From Mytilus californianus (lineage: Eukaryota; Mollusca; Bivalvia; Mytilida; Mytilidae): DNA of 64,000 bases. Below the pieces are notes generated by a model. That model did no database searches. It worked only from the letters and a program-made list of their open reading frames with translations, and was not told the DNA's origin. Shown here in pieces: positions 53,204 to 62,512 of the stretch. A program made the translations under genes and the position numbers. How positions within the stretch are numbered: the stretch's first letter is position 1; every line of letters begins with the position of its first letter. The stretch is from positions 67,978,322-68,042,321 of the forward strand of contig NW_026262593.1 in NCBI RefSeq assembly GCF_021869535.1, read 5' to 3'.

Positions 53204-53860
53204 TTATTTTCCCTTAGCGTCTTTCATCTTCTCACAATCCTTCACAACGTGATCATTCGAATTGAAGAAGAAACAATTTCCTCTTGGCCTCCACTGGCCA
53301 TTTCTTGGGCTAAATCTTCTAGGGCCTTGATTATGGTACATACTAGTACTAAAGGGAAACATTCCCTGCTGCCATCCAGTGGGCATATGAGGCATGAAAT
53401 AGTTAGGCATACAGCTAGCAGGGGGTAAGCATTAGCCAAGGGAGAAGTGGTTTCCATTTTTTCCATATGATTAGCTTTATTCCCTGTGATCTTTTGTTCC
53501 ACTTCCTTCTCCTTGTGACATTTTGCCATTGCTTTTCCCACTAAATCAGAAGCTTTCCCCCTAGAACATTCAACGTTAGAATGGCAACATTTATCGACCC
53601 CTTATGTCTCTGCGCTTGTCGCGCTAATTCATCGAATGTTTCTGCATGATCGTCGTTTTGCCTTCTGGCTTTTTTTACCAACTCGTCAAGACTAAGGAGA
53701 ATTAGAGGCTCGCTGGGGTTTGCCTGAAAAGCTGAACTCCTCACCTTATCTTTCAACTCTTTAACTTTATCTTCTTTTGACTTTTCTAGATCTGCTACTC
53801 TTTGCAGAAGATCATGATTCTTTTTTTCTTCTTAGGAGGAGGATCTTCATCTCCCGAATC
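53204..53860 (-). pseudogene. Gag-like protein, 5' copy, one frameshift
   Basis: The frame opens at an acceptor-like TTGTAG (exon base 53,860) with DSGDEDPPPKKKKK, followed by a probable coiled coil (LLQRVADLEKSKEDKVKEL). It then has a segment with ARRQNDDHAETFDELARQAQ and a Pro/Met/Gly-rich linker, and ends in a degenerate CCHC zinc knuckle. This order (charged N-terminus, coiled coil, knuckle) fits a retrotransposon Gag that binds RNA and assembles particles. One base is missing in a C-run near 53,565 (TTTCCCCCTAG here, one C more in the other copy), so the frame breaks between the middle and the knuckle. The second Cys of the knuckle is Phe. The N-terminal part is intact here, where the other copy is broken. 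Confidence 0.75.
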
Positions 53861-54274
53861 CTACAATCAATTATAATCTGTATTTAGTGTCCCATTAAAA
53901 CATTAATTACTATCATTTTCATTTAAAAAATATATTAAGCGTGCTTAATCATAATAAACCTTAGGGGGAAAAGTCATAAATGTTAAAACATGAAAAACAA
54001 AACCGGGAATGTAACCTTGAAAAAACATCGAAATTACATCTGTTTTATTTTATGCACACGTACATAACTGTAGAACGAAAACAACAGATAAATCTAAAGG
54101 GGATGCGGCTTCACGTGTAAGCAAACTTTTAGCTGATAAAGGAGGTCACTAACTGGAGACGCTCTACAAGGTCGTACTATCGAAGAAGGTTTCTACTAAA
54201 CTCTAGATAAAATATATATATTTACCTCGTTTTCTACATGACGCAGGTCCTCCCCCACCGGTTGCCCTATCTCA

Positions 54275-54562
54275 TTAGCTAGGATGCATGACCGTTACAT
54301 GTAGGAGTTTCTTCAAGTTATCCCCGTTAACAGGTGCAGCCGCAAGCTCTAGTATCTGCGCTGCATTCTCCCCAGTAATACTCGTGAAATGACGTTTGCA
54401 GTCATCGTCTGATAAGTCCTCTGTACGAACTAGAGACTTTACTCTCCCTAGCTCTGTCCTGGGGGGAATTTTAATATCCTTAAACTTCTTAAGGAGTTTC
54501 AGACCCATATTATTAACCGACTTCAAATCATGCCTCCTTTTTAGGACCGTGGCAGGTGGCAT
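54275..54562 (-). pseudogene. Possible first coding exon of the retrotransposon (gag N-terminus?)
   Basis: An open stretch begins at an ATG (54,562) placed exactly after a strong acceptor-like sequence (TTTTGTTTCAG on the minus strand). It reads MPPATVLKRRHDLKSVNNMG and about 75 further residues to a stop. The protein is basic at the start (KRR, KKFK) with a later acidic patch (EDLSDDD). It lies between A1 and the gag zinc-knuckle region, so an N-terminal gag or ORF1 role is the natural guess, but I do not recognise a domain. With the donor at 54,893 it would imply a 331-bp 5' intron. A GAG/GTAAAT donor-like site follows near 54,228, but a TAA stop precedes it, so either the reading or the exon is damaged. 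Confidence 0.45.
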
Positions 54563-54892
54563 CTGAAACAAAAGGGATAGCAATATAGTCACAAGAAAAT
54601 TAGAAAAGCGTCCTCTTAGGAACATATTAATCACAACTATATTATAGAGATAATATAGTAACTAGTAACTAGTAAAGAATACAACGGTATTCAAAAATAA
54701 AAGCCAACATTTTAAATAAAAATTACATCAAGTGACAGCCAAACAAAGAAATGCCAATCTCAAGTGCCAATCAGGCTAAATATAACCAAGACTTCATCAA
54801 AACCTTAAGAAAACATCATAAACGAGGACTAATCAAGTCCTAAATAAGGGGAACACATCATGTTCCGATCAAAAGAAATAAAATTATATTTA

Positions 54893-54977
54893 CCTTGGAG
54901 GTAGGCGATGTGTCCTCTCCTGTAGCAAAAATGAAAGTGAGGCTTGTAATCGTGCACAGTTACACTTCACTGATGAT
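54893..54977 (-). repeat. Split direct repeat A1 (5' end of the element)
   Basis: A 60-bp core, 54,918-54,977, matches 48,562-48,621 with two mismatches (shared words GTGAGGCTTGTAATCGTGCA and CAGTTACACTTCACTGA). Weaker similarity continues to the CCTTGG word at 54,893. On the minus strand the repeat runs into CCAAG followed by GTAAAT, a good splice donor. A1 may therefore be a 5' leader exon. Its outer edge at 54,977 is the inferred 5' end of the element. Confidence 0.85.
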
Positions 54978-56231
54978 ACAACAGATACAGTTATGTACTT
55001 TAACCAAGACATCACAAACTTGAAACCGGTCATAACACCTATGATGCATAGACTTCTTACTAGGAAACATATTACAATAAAGAATATTAGTCTGCACTTA
55101 TTTCTTACCAAAAAAAAAATTAAAGATTATACCCCTACACCAGCTGGCAGATTTTACCTTTTTTTTCATCTTGCCATTTTTACTTAAGGAGTGAACAAAA
55201 CCCAAATATATGATGTTTCAAATCAACACAGAAGTAAAACATGGTGATTCAGGAGGAATTATTGGATTGCCAACTCTATTTATAGTTAATCTGACTGAAA
55301 GAAACAGTTTAAGCACCAAATCATGAAAAATGATAGTAAAGTCCATTCCACATTTTACAGCATGCCTTACATTCCTTTAAGCATTTCCAGATTATGAAGG
55401 CAATATAACAAGATTCTTTGGATGGCAGTTAACTATTATTCTAAAATCTTTTTGACAATACATGTACTAGAATATATCTCTAAGATGACTGTTTGTCTAT
55501 TTCTCATGTATGCATTAAGTTAAATTATGTCCCCTTAAATAATCAATTTACCTTTATTGTGTAGTTCAGGGTCAGAAAATCAAAACAATTCATCATATTT
55601 GCATTGAAAATGAATAAACTACTTAATCTTGCTGATATACAATCATAATCATATTCTTTGTCCAAAACAATTGTCTTGTCAATGTAAAGAAACCCCTAAT
55701 ACTATCTCTATTTCAGCTAAATATTAGGGCTAAATGAATAAGTAAGGACCCCTAAACCACTTACTGGTTCCAAAAAAAGCTCACACTGGTGCCATGTTAC
55801 CACAGAACTACAAATTAAACCTACAGAAAACTAGTATAGCTGCACTTGTCTGGAAAAAAATAAGAAATTATTCACTTTACTTATTTCGGTGAAAATTATA
55901 AGACGTACAGGCAACTAAAATATGTCGCGTCTCAAATTTCAGTTGTTGCACATGTGTCAGACACTGCGAAAAGTTAAAGCAAACATTTATTATTCAAAAT
56001 GTACTGCAAGTTACATAAAAATAATGAAATATTACTTTCTAGGTAAATTTTTACATTATAACCCACAGATCAGGCAAAATTTGCTGAATCAGCAATTTTC
56101 ACTCCCAGGGGTGGAATTTAAGGGCTGTTTTTATTCTAATTGCCCTTAATCAACTTTTTATTGATAAACTTACAAATTGTATAGGTGAAAAAAGGACCGC
56201 TATTGATTTATTGTAAACATATATATCCCAG
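54978..56231. other. AT-rich intergenic stretch
   Basis: Nothing convincing. Open frames of up to 75 codons (e.g. 55,922-56,149 plus) have no recognisable domain and no splice or codon signature worth defending. A poly-A/poly-T-rich patch lies near 55,110-55,170. Confidence 0.5.
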
Positions 56232-56235
56232 TTAA

Positions 56236-56671
56236 GGTGGCACGGTAGTATTTCCTGGCCCATAAGAGATAATGATAGCCTTTTTAGACTTTTCACCACT
56301 TTCTAGCACTGCCCAAAATTCTACGTACACAGTTTACTGAAGTACTTTCCTTATAATTTTCAGAAATGAATTTAAATATGTATCATGACCGTTTACTTTT
56401 TTTGCTATCTTTAAAAACCTAAGGCCACTAGTGCTTTTAGGTCTTTTATCATGCAGTGAATACAAAATTTTAAAAAATTCTCAAAATTCATTTTCACCTG
56501 TATGTAAAATTATTTCATATTTTTCTACACCTGTTTCATCCCTCAGTTTGGGAAAGTATGTTCAGTTGATACTGTATTTTTTGTCCAATCACACTGTTCA
56601 GATACATTGACTTAAGTCGGGTACACAAAAGAGCAACCTAAATTCTGGAATGCAAATACTACCGTGCTACC
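56236..56671. mobile_element. MITE-like element with ~20-bp TIRs
   Basis: 436 bp. The left end GGTGGCACGGTAGTATTTCC and the reverse complement of the right end GGTAGCACGGTAGTATTTGC match at 18 of 20 positions. The flanks are TTAA (56,232-56,235) and TATA (56,672-56,675), a possible decayed TTAA target duplication of piggyBac type. No open reading frame, so non-autonomous. The superfamily is only suggested by the flanks; a TWA-type (PIF/Harbinger) target is the alternative. Confidence 0.7.
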
Positions 56672-57660
56672 TATAGCTTGACTTGGATCTAACGATTGAC
56701 AATAAGGGTCGGTTGAGAACAAAACTTTACGACACGAGAGATAAATTCCGCTTGAATTCTAGCACCCGGTTTTTGGTGGTGTTTGTGTTGCTCAGTCTTT
56801 AGTTTTCAATGGTGTTTTTTGTGAACTCTTTCTTTTTATCTCTCTTTCTACAAATGATCACAAGTGTTAAAATAACCTGTGGTGAAAATTGAAAAATAAA
56901 TCGAAGTGAAGTTGACATTGTCTTTATTTGAACCTGGTGGCTTCATAAGCATTCATTTATAGTATTGTTAAAGACAAAAAAACGTTTTTATAAGAAACTA
57001 CATTTTGTAACAATAAATCATTATATTTATATTTATCAAAATTGAAATCTCAGTTTTTTGACAATTTTGGACACATAAACAGCGGTAAAAAAATATTCAG
57101 TATTGCCGAGAAGTGTGTATTGTGTGAAAGATACACACTTTAAACAACCAATATTGATTAAATGACATGCCTTTAGAAAATACGAAAGCTAAGTCACAGT
57201 AATGTATATTTTTTCAATGTTTTTGAACCTACTTTAAAAATTAATGCACAATCAACTTGATGTATAAATTTGATAATTAACATATTAACACATTATATAA
57301 TACATTCGTTCATATTTTATTTACCTCTAACTGTCTAAGAAACAATACTGGTCATATGCTTTAATTAACTTAGTATCCAAATAAATATTTATTAAAATTT
57401 GAGGATTTCGTCAATTTTTGTATATCTATTTTTATACGTGCAGGTTTTTAATATTATTGTAACTTCCAAAGATAAAGACAGATAAAACTTTATTTTAAAT
57501 CAGCATAGCATAAAGCATACAAATATCAATTATCAATATCAAAAACATATCAATTTAAATAGAACTGTTTGACAAAAAAAAACATAAGCTCATGTGGCCT
57601 CACAAGCATGTCAGCAGTGGTCAAAATTTTAAAAAGTGTTCAGTTTAAAAAGCAATTCAT
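56672..57660. other. AT-rich intergenic stretch with one hairpin
   Basis: No gene seen. A perfect 10-bp stem (AAGTGTGTAT at 57,111-57,120, ATACACACTT at 57,131-57,140) encloses a 10-base loop. No function can be assigned. Confidence 0.5.
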
Positions 57661-57664
57661 TTAA

Positions 57665-58020
57665 GGTATAGAACCACTAATTCGGGCCCCGGTCTGAAAG
57701 AACATACTTGGAATCACTGTAGGACCTTTGCTAAAAGTGTCTTTTGAATAATAAACAAAAGTATATAAAATTATAATAGGAGGGCACATTTGCCCTGTTG
57801 TTCAGATCAGAAGTAACTGTTTTTATACTATAAACTTTCAGTAACAGTGCGCTCTAATATGCAATTAAGTGTATGTTAAATTTTCAGCACAAGTCAGGAT
57901 AAGGTATAATTTTGACATGAAATGACTGCCACTTTATTTAAACTTAAAACTAAGTAGCAATTTTTGCTTGAAATTACAGAATTAAATAGAAATTGGGCTA
58001 TGAATTAGTGGTTTTACTCC
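57665..58020. mobile_element. MITE-like element flanked by TTAA
   Basis: 356 bp, bounded by exact TTAA on both sides (57,661-57,664 and 58,021-58,024). The ends GGTATAGAACCACTAATTC and (reverse complement of the right end) GGAGTAAAACCACTAATTC match at 16 of 19 positions. A TTAA target duplication is characteristic of piggyBac-type transposition. No coding capacity. It begins with GG after TTAA, like the element at 56,236, so both may belong to related groups. Confidence 0.75.
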
Positions 58021-58174
58021 TTAAGCTAAAAAATTTTAGTTAAAAAATAAATATGGAAAACAGTATAATAATAATCTAATTGGAAATGAGTTGCAGAGCT
58101 CACAGTATAATAGCGATGAATAAGAATTCAAATGCATGCAAAACATCGACATTTCAAACCATTCAAAGACTGAA

Positions 58175-58500
58175 TCAAGTTCTCAAATTGAGAAATAACT
58201 GTTTTCCGTCCTTAATGGTCAAGAAGACTATTCCACAGGGAGTTGCAGCATATTTAAACGATTTTTTCCATAAGTAGGTGGGTTTTTTTCGGGGAACATC
58301 TAATGTATAACTATTTCTAAAATAGTATTTTGTAGATTTAATATTTATAAGATTGTTCAAAAATGAAGGAGCAATATTATCTAAAATCTTAAATGTATCT
58401 AACGCCATAGTCCTGATTCTGCGAACAAGAAGAGTATACACCTTAGCATTATCCACAAGTGTAAATATGTGGAGTTGTTGTCATCATACACAAACCTTGA
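58175..58500 (-). pseudogene. Non-LTR retrotransposon (LINE) ORF2 C-terminal fragment
   Basis: Minus-strand frames read SRFVYDDNNSTY and then, after a frame change, VRRIRTMALDTFKILDNIAP, FLNNLINIK, YYFRNSYTLDVP and KKSFKYAA. This series is the familiar tail of LINE-encoded endonuclease/reverse transcriptase proteins downstream of the RT domain (where family members read like FVYDD, RRIRTMA, TFKILN, PSYL, SFRYAAAKLWN). The catalytic RT motifs are not included and the conserved end after KYAA is degraded. It is a 5'-truncated, decayed copy, and the short plus-strand frame 58,080-58,277 is its antisense shadow. Confidence 0.78.
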
Positions 58501-58524
58501 TCTTTCTTTTTTTGTTGTTGTCAT

Positions 58525-58910
58525 AGTTATAAAAAAGAAGATGTGGTATGATTGCCAATGGGACAACTCTCCACAAGAGACCAAATGACACAGAAATTAA
58601 CAGCTATAGGTCACCGTACGGCCTTCAACAATGAGCAAAGCCCATACCGCATAGACAGCTATAAAAGGCCCCGAAATCACAAATGTAAAACAATTCAAAC
58701 CAGAAAACTAACGGCGTATTAATGTGCAACAATTTACTGATAACAAAATCAATATTAATACCAATAAAAACAATATTCAAAGATCTAATGACAGTGTTGA
58801 ATTGGTAACCTTTTAGAATCAGTTTATTTAAAGGATCAATAAGTTTACCAGGATCATGTTGTAAATTTTCTGGCACGGTAAACAACATCTCCGTAAAAAT
58901 GAGGATGTGC
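58525..58910. repeat. Dispersed repeat of Mytilus type
   Basis: Contains AAGAAGATGTGGTATGATTG, GGGACAACTCTCCACAAGAG, GTCACCGTACGGCCTTCAAC, and AGCTATAAAAGGCCCCGAAA. I recognise these as the core of one of the commonest dispersed repeats in mussel (Mytilus) sequence; this is from memory and unsearched. A minus open frame of 87 codons (58,625-58,888, with NLQHDPGKLIDPLNKLILKG) lies within it. It may be an old coding remnant of the repeat's parent element, but I do not recognise a domain. Confidence 0.75.
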
Positions 58911-59039
58911 TATTCCGTTTGAAATAAGTTTTCTACAGATACAACCAAACTTCAAAACCAAATCTTTAAAAAAGATAACCATAGTTGTTTGTTTTTATAG
59001 GGATTAGGATTATAACACAATGTTCACTGCTGACCCAAA

Positions 59040-59160
59040 ATTTTGACTTTTTGACTTATAATTCATTTTTGCTTTGGTTTACTTACACATTGTTGTCAAT
59101 ATAACTAAATTCTATGGGACTGTCATACATGTGAGAGGTTAAGCTAGCTATAAACCATTT
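59040..59160 (+). repeat. Fragment of a second Mytilus-type dispersed repeat
   Basis: Contains AAATTCTATGGGACTGTCAT and GTGAGAGGTTAAGCTAGCTA, shared with the copy at about 60,600-60,790 (CGTCATACTAGTGAGAGG, GAGGTTAAGCTAGCTAGAAA). Only the 5' portion is present here. Confidence 0.7.
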
Positions 59161-59666
59161 ATCTACCTTCTCGGTGGGATTTTTTTTTTTTTTTTAAAGT
59201 CAAAATTTTTCTCAGAGTCTCTATGATTTTGTATCTCTCAAACGGTGGAATGAAGATTGAGCATATGTGACATTTCCAATTCCCTCAGCTACAGTTGAAA
59301 AAGGTATTAAAATGTTCTATAAATTGTTTTGTAACAATTTTGTTGTTTTCACTCAAAACTATATTTTGTTGGCATGATGACTCTTCTTAGAAAAAGAAGG
59401 TTTTACAGTTTTCCAAAAATTATATTTTTTATCTTTCTACGAAATAATTGTGCATTGATATCGTTTTTTATCTATTGACCTGTCCGGTCGAGATTTGACT
59501 TAGTTCCCCAATCCCGATATCGTCAGGTAGAATCTTACTGTAAAAACAGACCTTTTAGTAACAATGGACGATATTTTGTTCAAAGCTTTTATTTAATAGC
59601 AAACGCCGTTTTTTTTTCTTATTTTGTAACTGTTTCTCATGGCAATGTTGTTTTCTATATTTACAG

Positions 59667-59802
59667 CAATTCAGATTGCAACAGAACTTGTATCTCGTGG
59701 AAAAGCAGAACGTCTTGTAACAGCAGAAAAGTGTTTCACATGGTGCATCAGCAGAGTCAAATTTGACCCAACTGGTGAAATATGTACTCAAGTTTGCAAC
59801 AC
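59667..59802 (+). CDS. Candidate internal exon of a host gene (Cys-containing segment)
   Basis: 136-bp open segment with an acceptor-like TTTCTATATTTACAG directly before it and GTTAGT directly after. Composition is visibly less AT-rich than its surroundings. It encodes about 45 residues: IQIATELVSRGKAERLVTAE, then KCFTWCISRVKFDPTGEICT, then QVCNT. It has four or five closely set cysteines and one Trp, suggesting an extracellular disulphide-bonded segment, but I do not recognise the domain. The exon enters in phase 1 and leaves with two spare bases (phase 2). Those are completed in frame by the exon candidate at 62,513. No upstream exon was identified in the window. It could also be a chance open stretch. 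Confidence 0.42.
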
Positions 59803-59987
59803 GTTAGTAAAACATTTTGTTATCTCCCTATTAAATTGTATAAGTCGGATATTCAATTCCGTTATAAATAAACAGAATGATATTGATTTTTGAAGATACA
59901 ACGAATTCATCACAATTTGGACTTATCTTAAAAAAAGAAAATTATCAATAAATATATAAATAATAAAAACCAAACTTTTTGCGAATT

Positions 59988-60403
59988 GGTGTAGATTTAA
60001 AGAAGGCATTTGACACAGTTTGGAGACTAGGATTTTTATTCTATATAAATTACTTAAGACTGATAATATAAACCCTGAACTATATAAAGGTTTACAAAAT
60101 ATGTACATGTATGACACTTCCTTTGAAAAAAAGAAAACATATCTGATACTGTATTTATAGATATAAGCTTTAATCAAAACCGACAGCATTATCCCTTAAT
60201 GCAAGAAATGTAAACCAGTGAATATTAAAAAGTCGTCTTTCATTTTTTTTTTTATGTTTGCGGACCATTTGCTATAATTGTCTGAAAGTGGTGGAGGATT
60301 ACATAAGACATTAGAGTATTCAAGTAACTATGAAAATTGTAATAAGTGGCAGTTGTCTATAAATATTAATAAAAGCAGTTATGGTTTTACGACAACAACA
60401 AAA
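59988..60403 (+). pseudogene. Non-LTR retrotransposon reverse transcriptase fragment, degenerate
   Basis: Plus-strand reading shows GVDLKKAFDTVWRLG (RT motif A with its Asp). After a frame shift it reads LLKTDNINPELYKGLQNMYM. Later MFADHLL stands where the family has the catalytic FADD, followed by LSESGGGLHKTLEY and NKWQLSININK. This is the palm region of a LINE RT with at least two frameshifts, an internal stop and a lost catalytic Asp. It lies inside the putative intron between the exon candidates at 59,667 and 62,513. It is on the opposite strand to the LINE tail at 58.2-58.5 kb, so the two are separate insertions. Confidence 0.8.
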
Positions 60404-60599
60404 CACCATACACTAAAGTAGGTTTTTTTTTCTTGAATTGATGTAAATAAGAAAAAGTATTAACAAATACTTATTTGTGTTATATAATAGAGACTATTTT
60501 GGAACTTTCAGTATGTTCAAATATTTGAACAATAAGAAAATATACGTACAGGTAATAATAAATAACAAAAATTGAATCGTCATGTTAAAACAAATTTAT

Positions 60600-60790
60600 G
60601 CGACCGTCATACTAGTGAGAGGTTAAGCTAGCTAGAAAACCAGGTTTAATCCACAATTTGTTCTATATAAAGGAATATGACAGTTGTTTTCCATTCGTTC
60701 GATGTGTTTGAGCTTTTGATTTTGCCATTTGATAAAAGACTTTCCGTTTTTAGCTTTCCTTGGAGTTTGGTATTTTTCTTTTTAATGTAA
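60600..60790 (+). repeat. Mytilus-type dispersed repeat, longer copy
   Basis: Runs from CGACCGTCATACTAGTGAGA through CCAGGTTTAATCCAC and ATATGACAGTTGTTTTCC to GTGTTTGAGCTTTTGATTTT and GACTTTCCGTTTTTAGC. The second half is a sequence I recognise as extremely common in Mytilus genomes (from memory). It shares the middle part with 62,985-63,115 and the first part with 59,040-59,160. Confidence 0.75.
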
Positions 60791-60799
60791 AGCTAAGAA

Positions 60800-62512
60800 A
60801 TTGAAATATGGATTACTATGAAAAATATTCAGATCTCAGAGAAGAGCAGCAAATAATGTTAAAGAATTTGCTTTGCTTACCTCTTTTGTTAACTGCTTTA
60901 TCGGAAAATTAAAAAAAAAATGTTTCAAATAAATTCTTAATTTAAGTGCAAAGGCGGTAAACCTTCCTGTCTCCTAGTGCCTAGTATCTCGTATTCTATT
61001 AAAGTATCGTCTACTAGTACTATAGTACTCATTTGAACATGTATTACTCAAAAGTTGTTTTGGACACAGTTTTTTTCGTGAGGTGTAATGTATTCAGAAG
61101 TTGGTCTTTGAAGCTGTTCTTTCAATTTCTTTTATAATATTTGGATATCTTTGAGGGATGTCTCAACTTTATCTTGTAGAAAACTGCACTTTATGCGCTA
61201 ACTGTTATATCACTATCACAAGCAATTAGAAGGCAATATTTTAAATATCCGTCTTAAATTGGCCCACCAATAAGAAAATTACATTATTGTTCCTTCAAGT
61301 TTAATTATTTTCTCATAGCATTCGATCTCAAGCTGTTTAAAATATGCTTTGCAATATCAAAAAAAGCTTTCATTGAAAACAAAAAATGCAACCAAATTCT
61401 TGTTAAAAGAATCGACTGTAAAATTTGATGTATGATAAACAACATCCAATGTATGGCATAGATTATCAACATCAATTACAGATCATCTATATAAAGACAC
61501 CAGGAGATGTCAGATGTGCATGTGAATATAAATTGATAGTGCACAATGATTATTTTCTATAGTTCTGTCTGTGTTCATATAGATTAAAAAACATACATAC
61601 ATAGCACGTTTATCTGTAATTTGTACAGGAATAATTGTTCCCAAGTTGAATCAGTGAACGAAATCGGTCTTCCATTTCCTAGCTCAACTTTATCAGCTGA
61701 CAACTTTTCAGTTATTGAACAAAGAGAGTATATATTGGGATATTAACATACACATTGGTGTCTACATAAATGGAGATATATTTGGACGATGAAGTGCAGA
61801 ATTAAAAAACTAACCTGTCTAAAGGAGGTCTTTTAACAAACACATAATAAAATTGTTTTAATGCATTTTTGAAGGAAAAAATGACACAGACAAAGCACTA
61901 ATATATGAATTTTAGTCTGAAACGGTAATTTTAATCTAATTAGGAACTTACAGGTATGAACAAAAAATTATTCAGTCATGTTCAGCTGTTCAGTCAATGT
62001 TCAGTCTTATCCACTGCGGTAAAGTCAGTACTGTTTAGACAGTTCTCTAACATTCAAGTCAGTACTTTTCAGTACCATTTCAGACAATTCAGTGTGATGT
62101 TTTGTATGGCTACAGGTAAATAGCAGCCACAGACTACAAGAGAAATATTTGAACAGTTTTACATTTACCTCAATTGATAAGTCTAAAAATAGACTGAAAA
62201 ACTGAAAATAACGTAATGATTCATTGTTCAATCTTTTAAACACTGTTCAGATCAACATGACCGTTTCAGATCAAATTCGGTCTATTAGTGAAGGCCATTT
62301 GTTAGGTCGACATATAAGTTTATTTCGATATCATTTCAAATTGTTTGTATACATTTTTTAATCTTTTATCAGTATCGTTGCACACATATTTAGACTTATA
62401 TGTATAATTGACCTTTATAGATCTTGGTTCTCCCCTTTTCCTCCATTATAATATTGTGTTTTATCGAAGATTGAACCTAAATGAACACTGTACATGATCT
62501 TTTTATTTCCAG
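60800..62512. other. AT-rich stretch, probably intronic
   Basis: No coding region or known repeat seen. Around 61,970-62,270 the pentamer TTCAG recurs conspicuously (e.g. ATGTTCAGCTGTTCAGTCAA, CATTTCAGACAATTCAGTG) without strict periodicity. If the two exon candidates belong to one gene, this lies in its intron. Confidence 0.45.

Larger units (their letters stand above)
52527..53872 (-). repeat. Tandem duplication, copy 2 (1,346 bp)
   Basis: Second copy of 51,181-52,526. Because the element is read on the minus strand, this is the 5' gag copy. It keeps the upstream flank (a putative intron ending in GATTGTAG) that copy 1 lost at the duplication junction. Confidence 0.95.
48352..54977 (-). 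mobile_element. Decayed Ngaro/PAT-type tyrosine-recombinase (DIRS-superfamily) retrotransposon
   Basis: 6,626-bp element read on the minus strand. Order from 5' (high coordinate): repeat A1, gag with zinc knuckle, DIRS-type reverse transcriptase, RNase H, N-terminal part of a tyrosine recombinase, then B1, A2, B2. Split direct repeats in the order A1...B1-A2-B2 are the hallmark of Ngaro, PAT and related YR retrotransposons; DIRS1-type elements have inverted terminal repeats and LTR elements have LTRs. Protein signatures seen include LDDKSGYDHV, LPFGWKASAF, YIDDRLL, LTDNKSE, NEADAPSR and SAGVNLFAQ. Without the internal 1,346-bp duplication the element would be ~5.3 kb. Several frameshifts and a missing recombinase catalytic domain mean it is not autonomous. 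YR elements make no target-site duplication, and none is seen. Confidence 0.88.

Noticed and set aside
48352-54977. LTR (Gypsy or BEL) retrotransposon
   Set aside because: RT and RNase H signatures (YIDDRLL, NEADAPSR, SAGVNLFAQ) and the A1...B1-A2-B2 repeats are of DIRS/Ngaro type. There are no LTRs and no DDE integrase.
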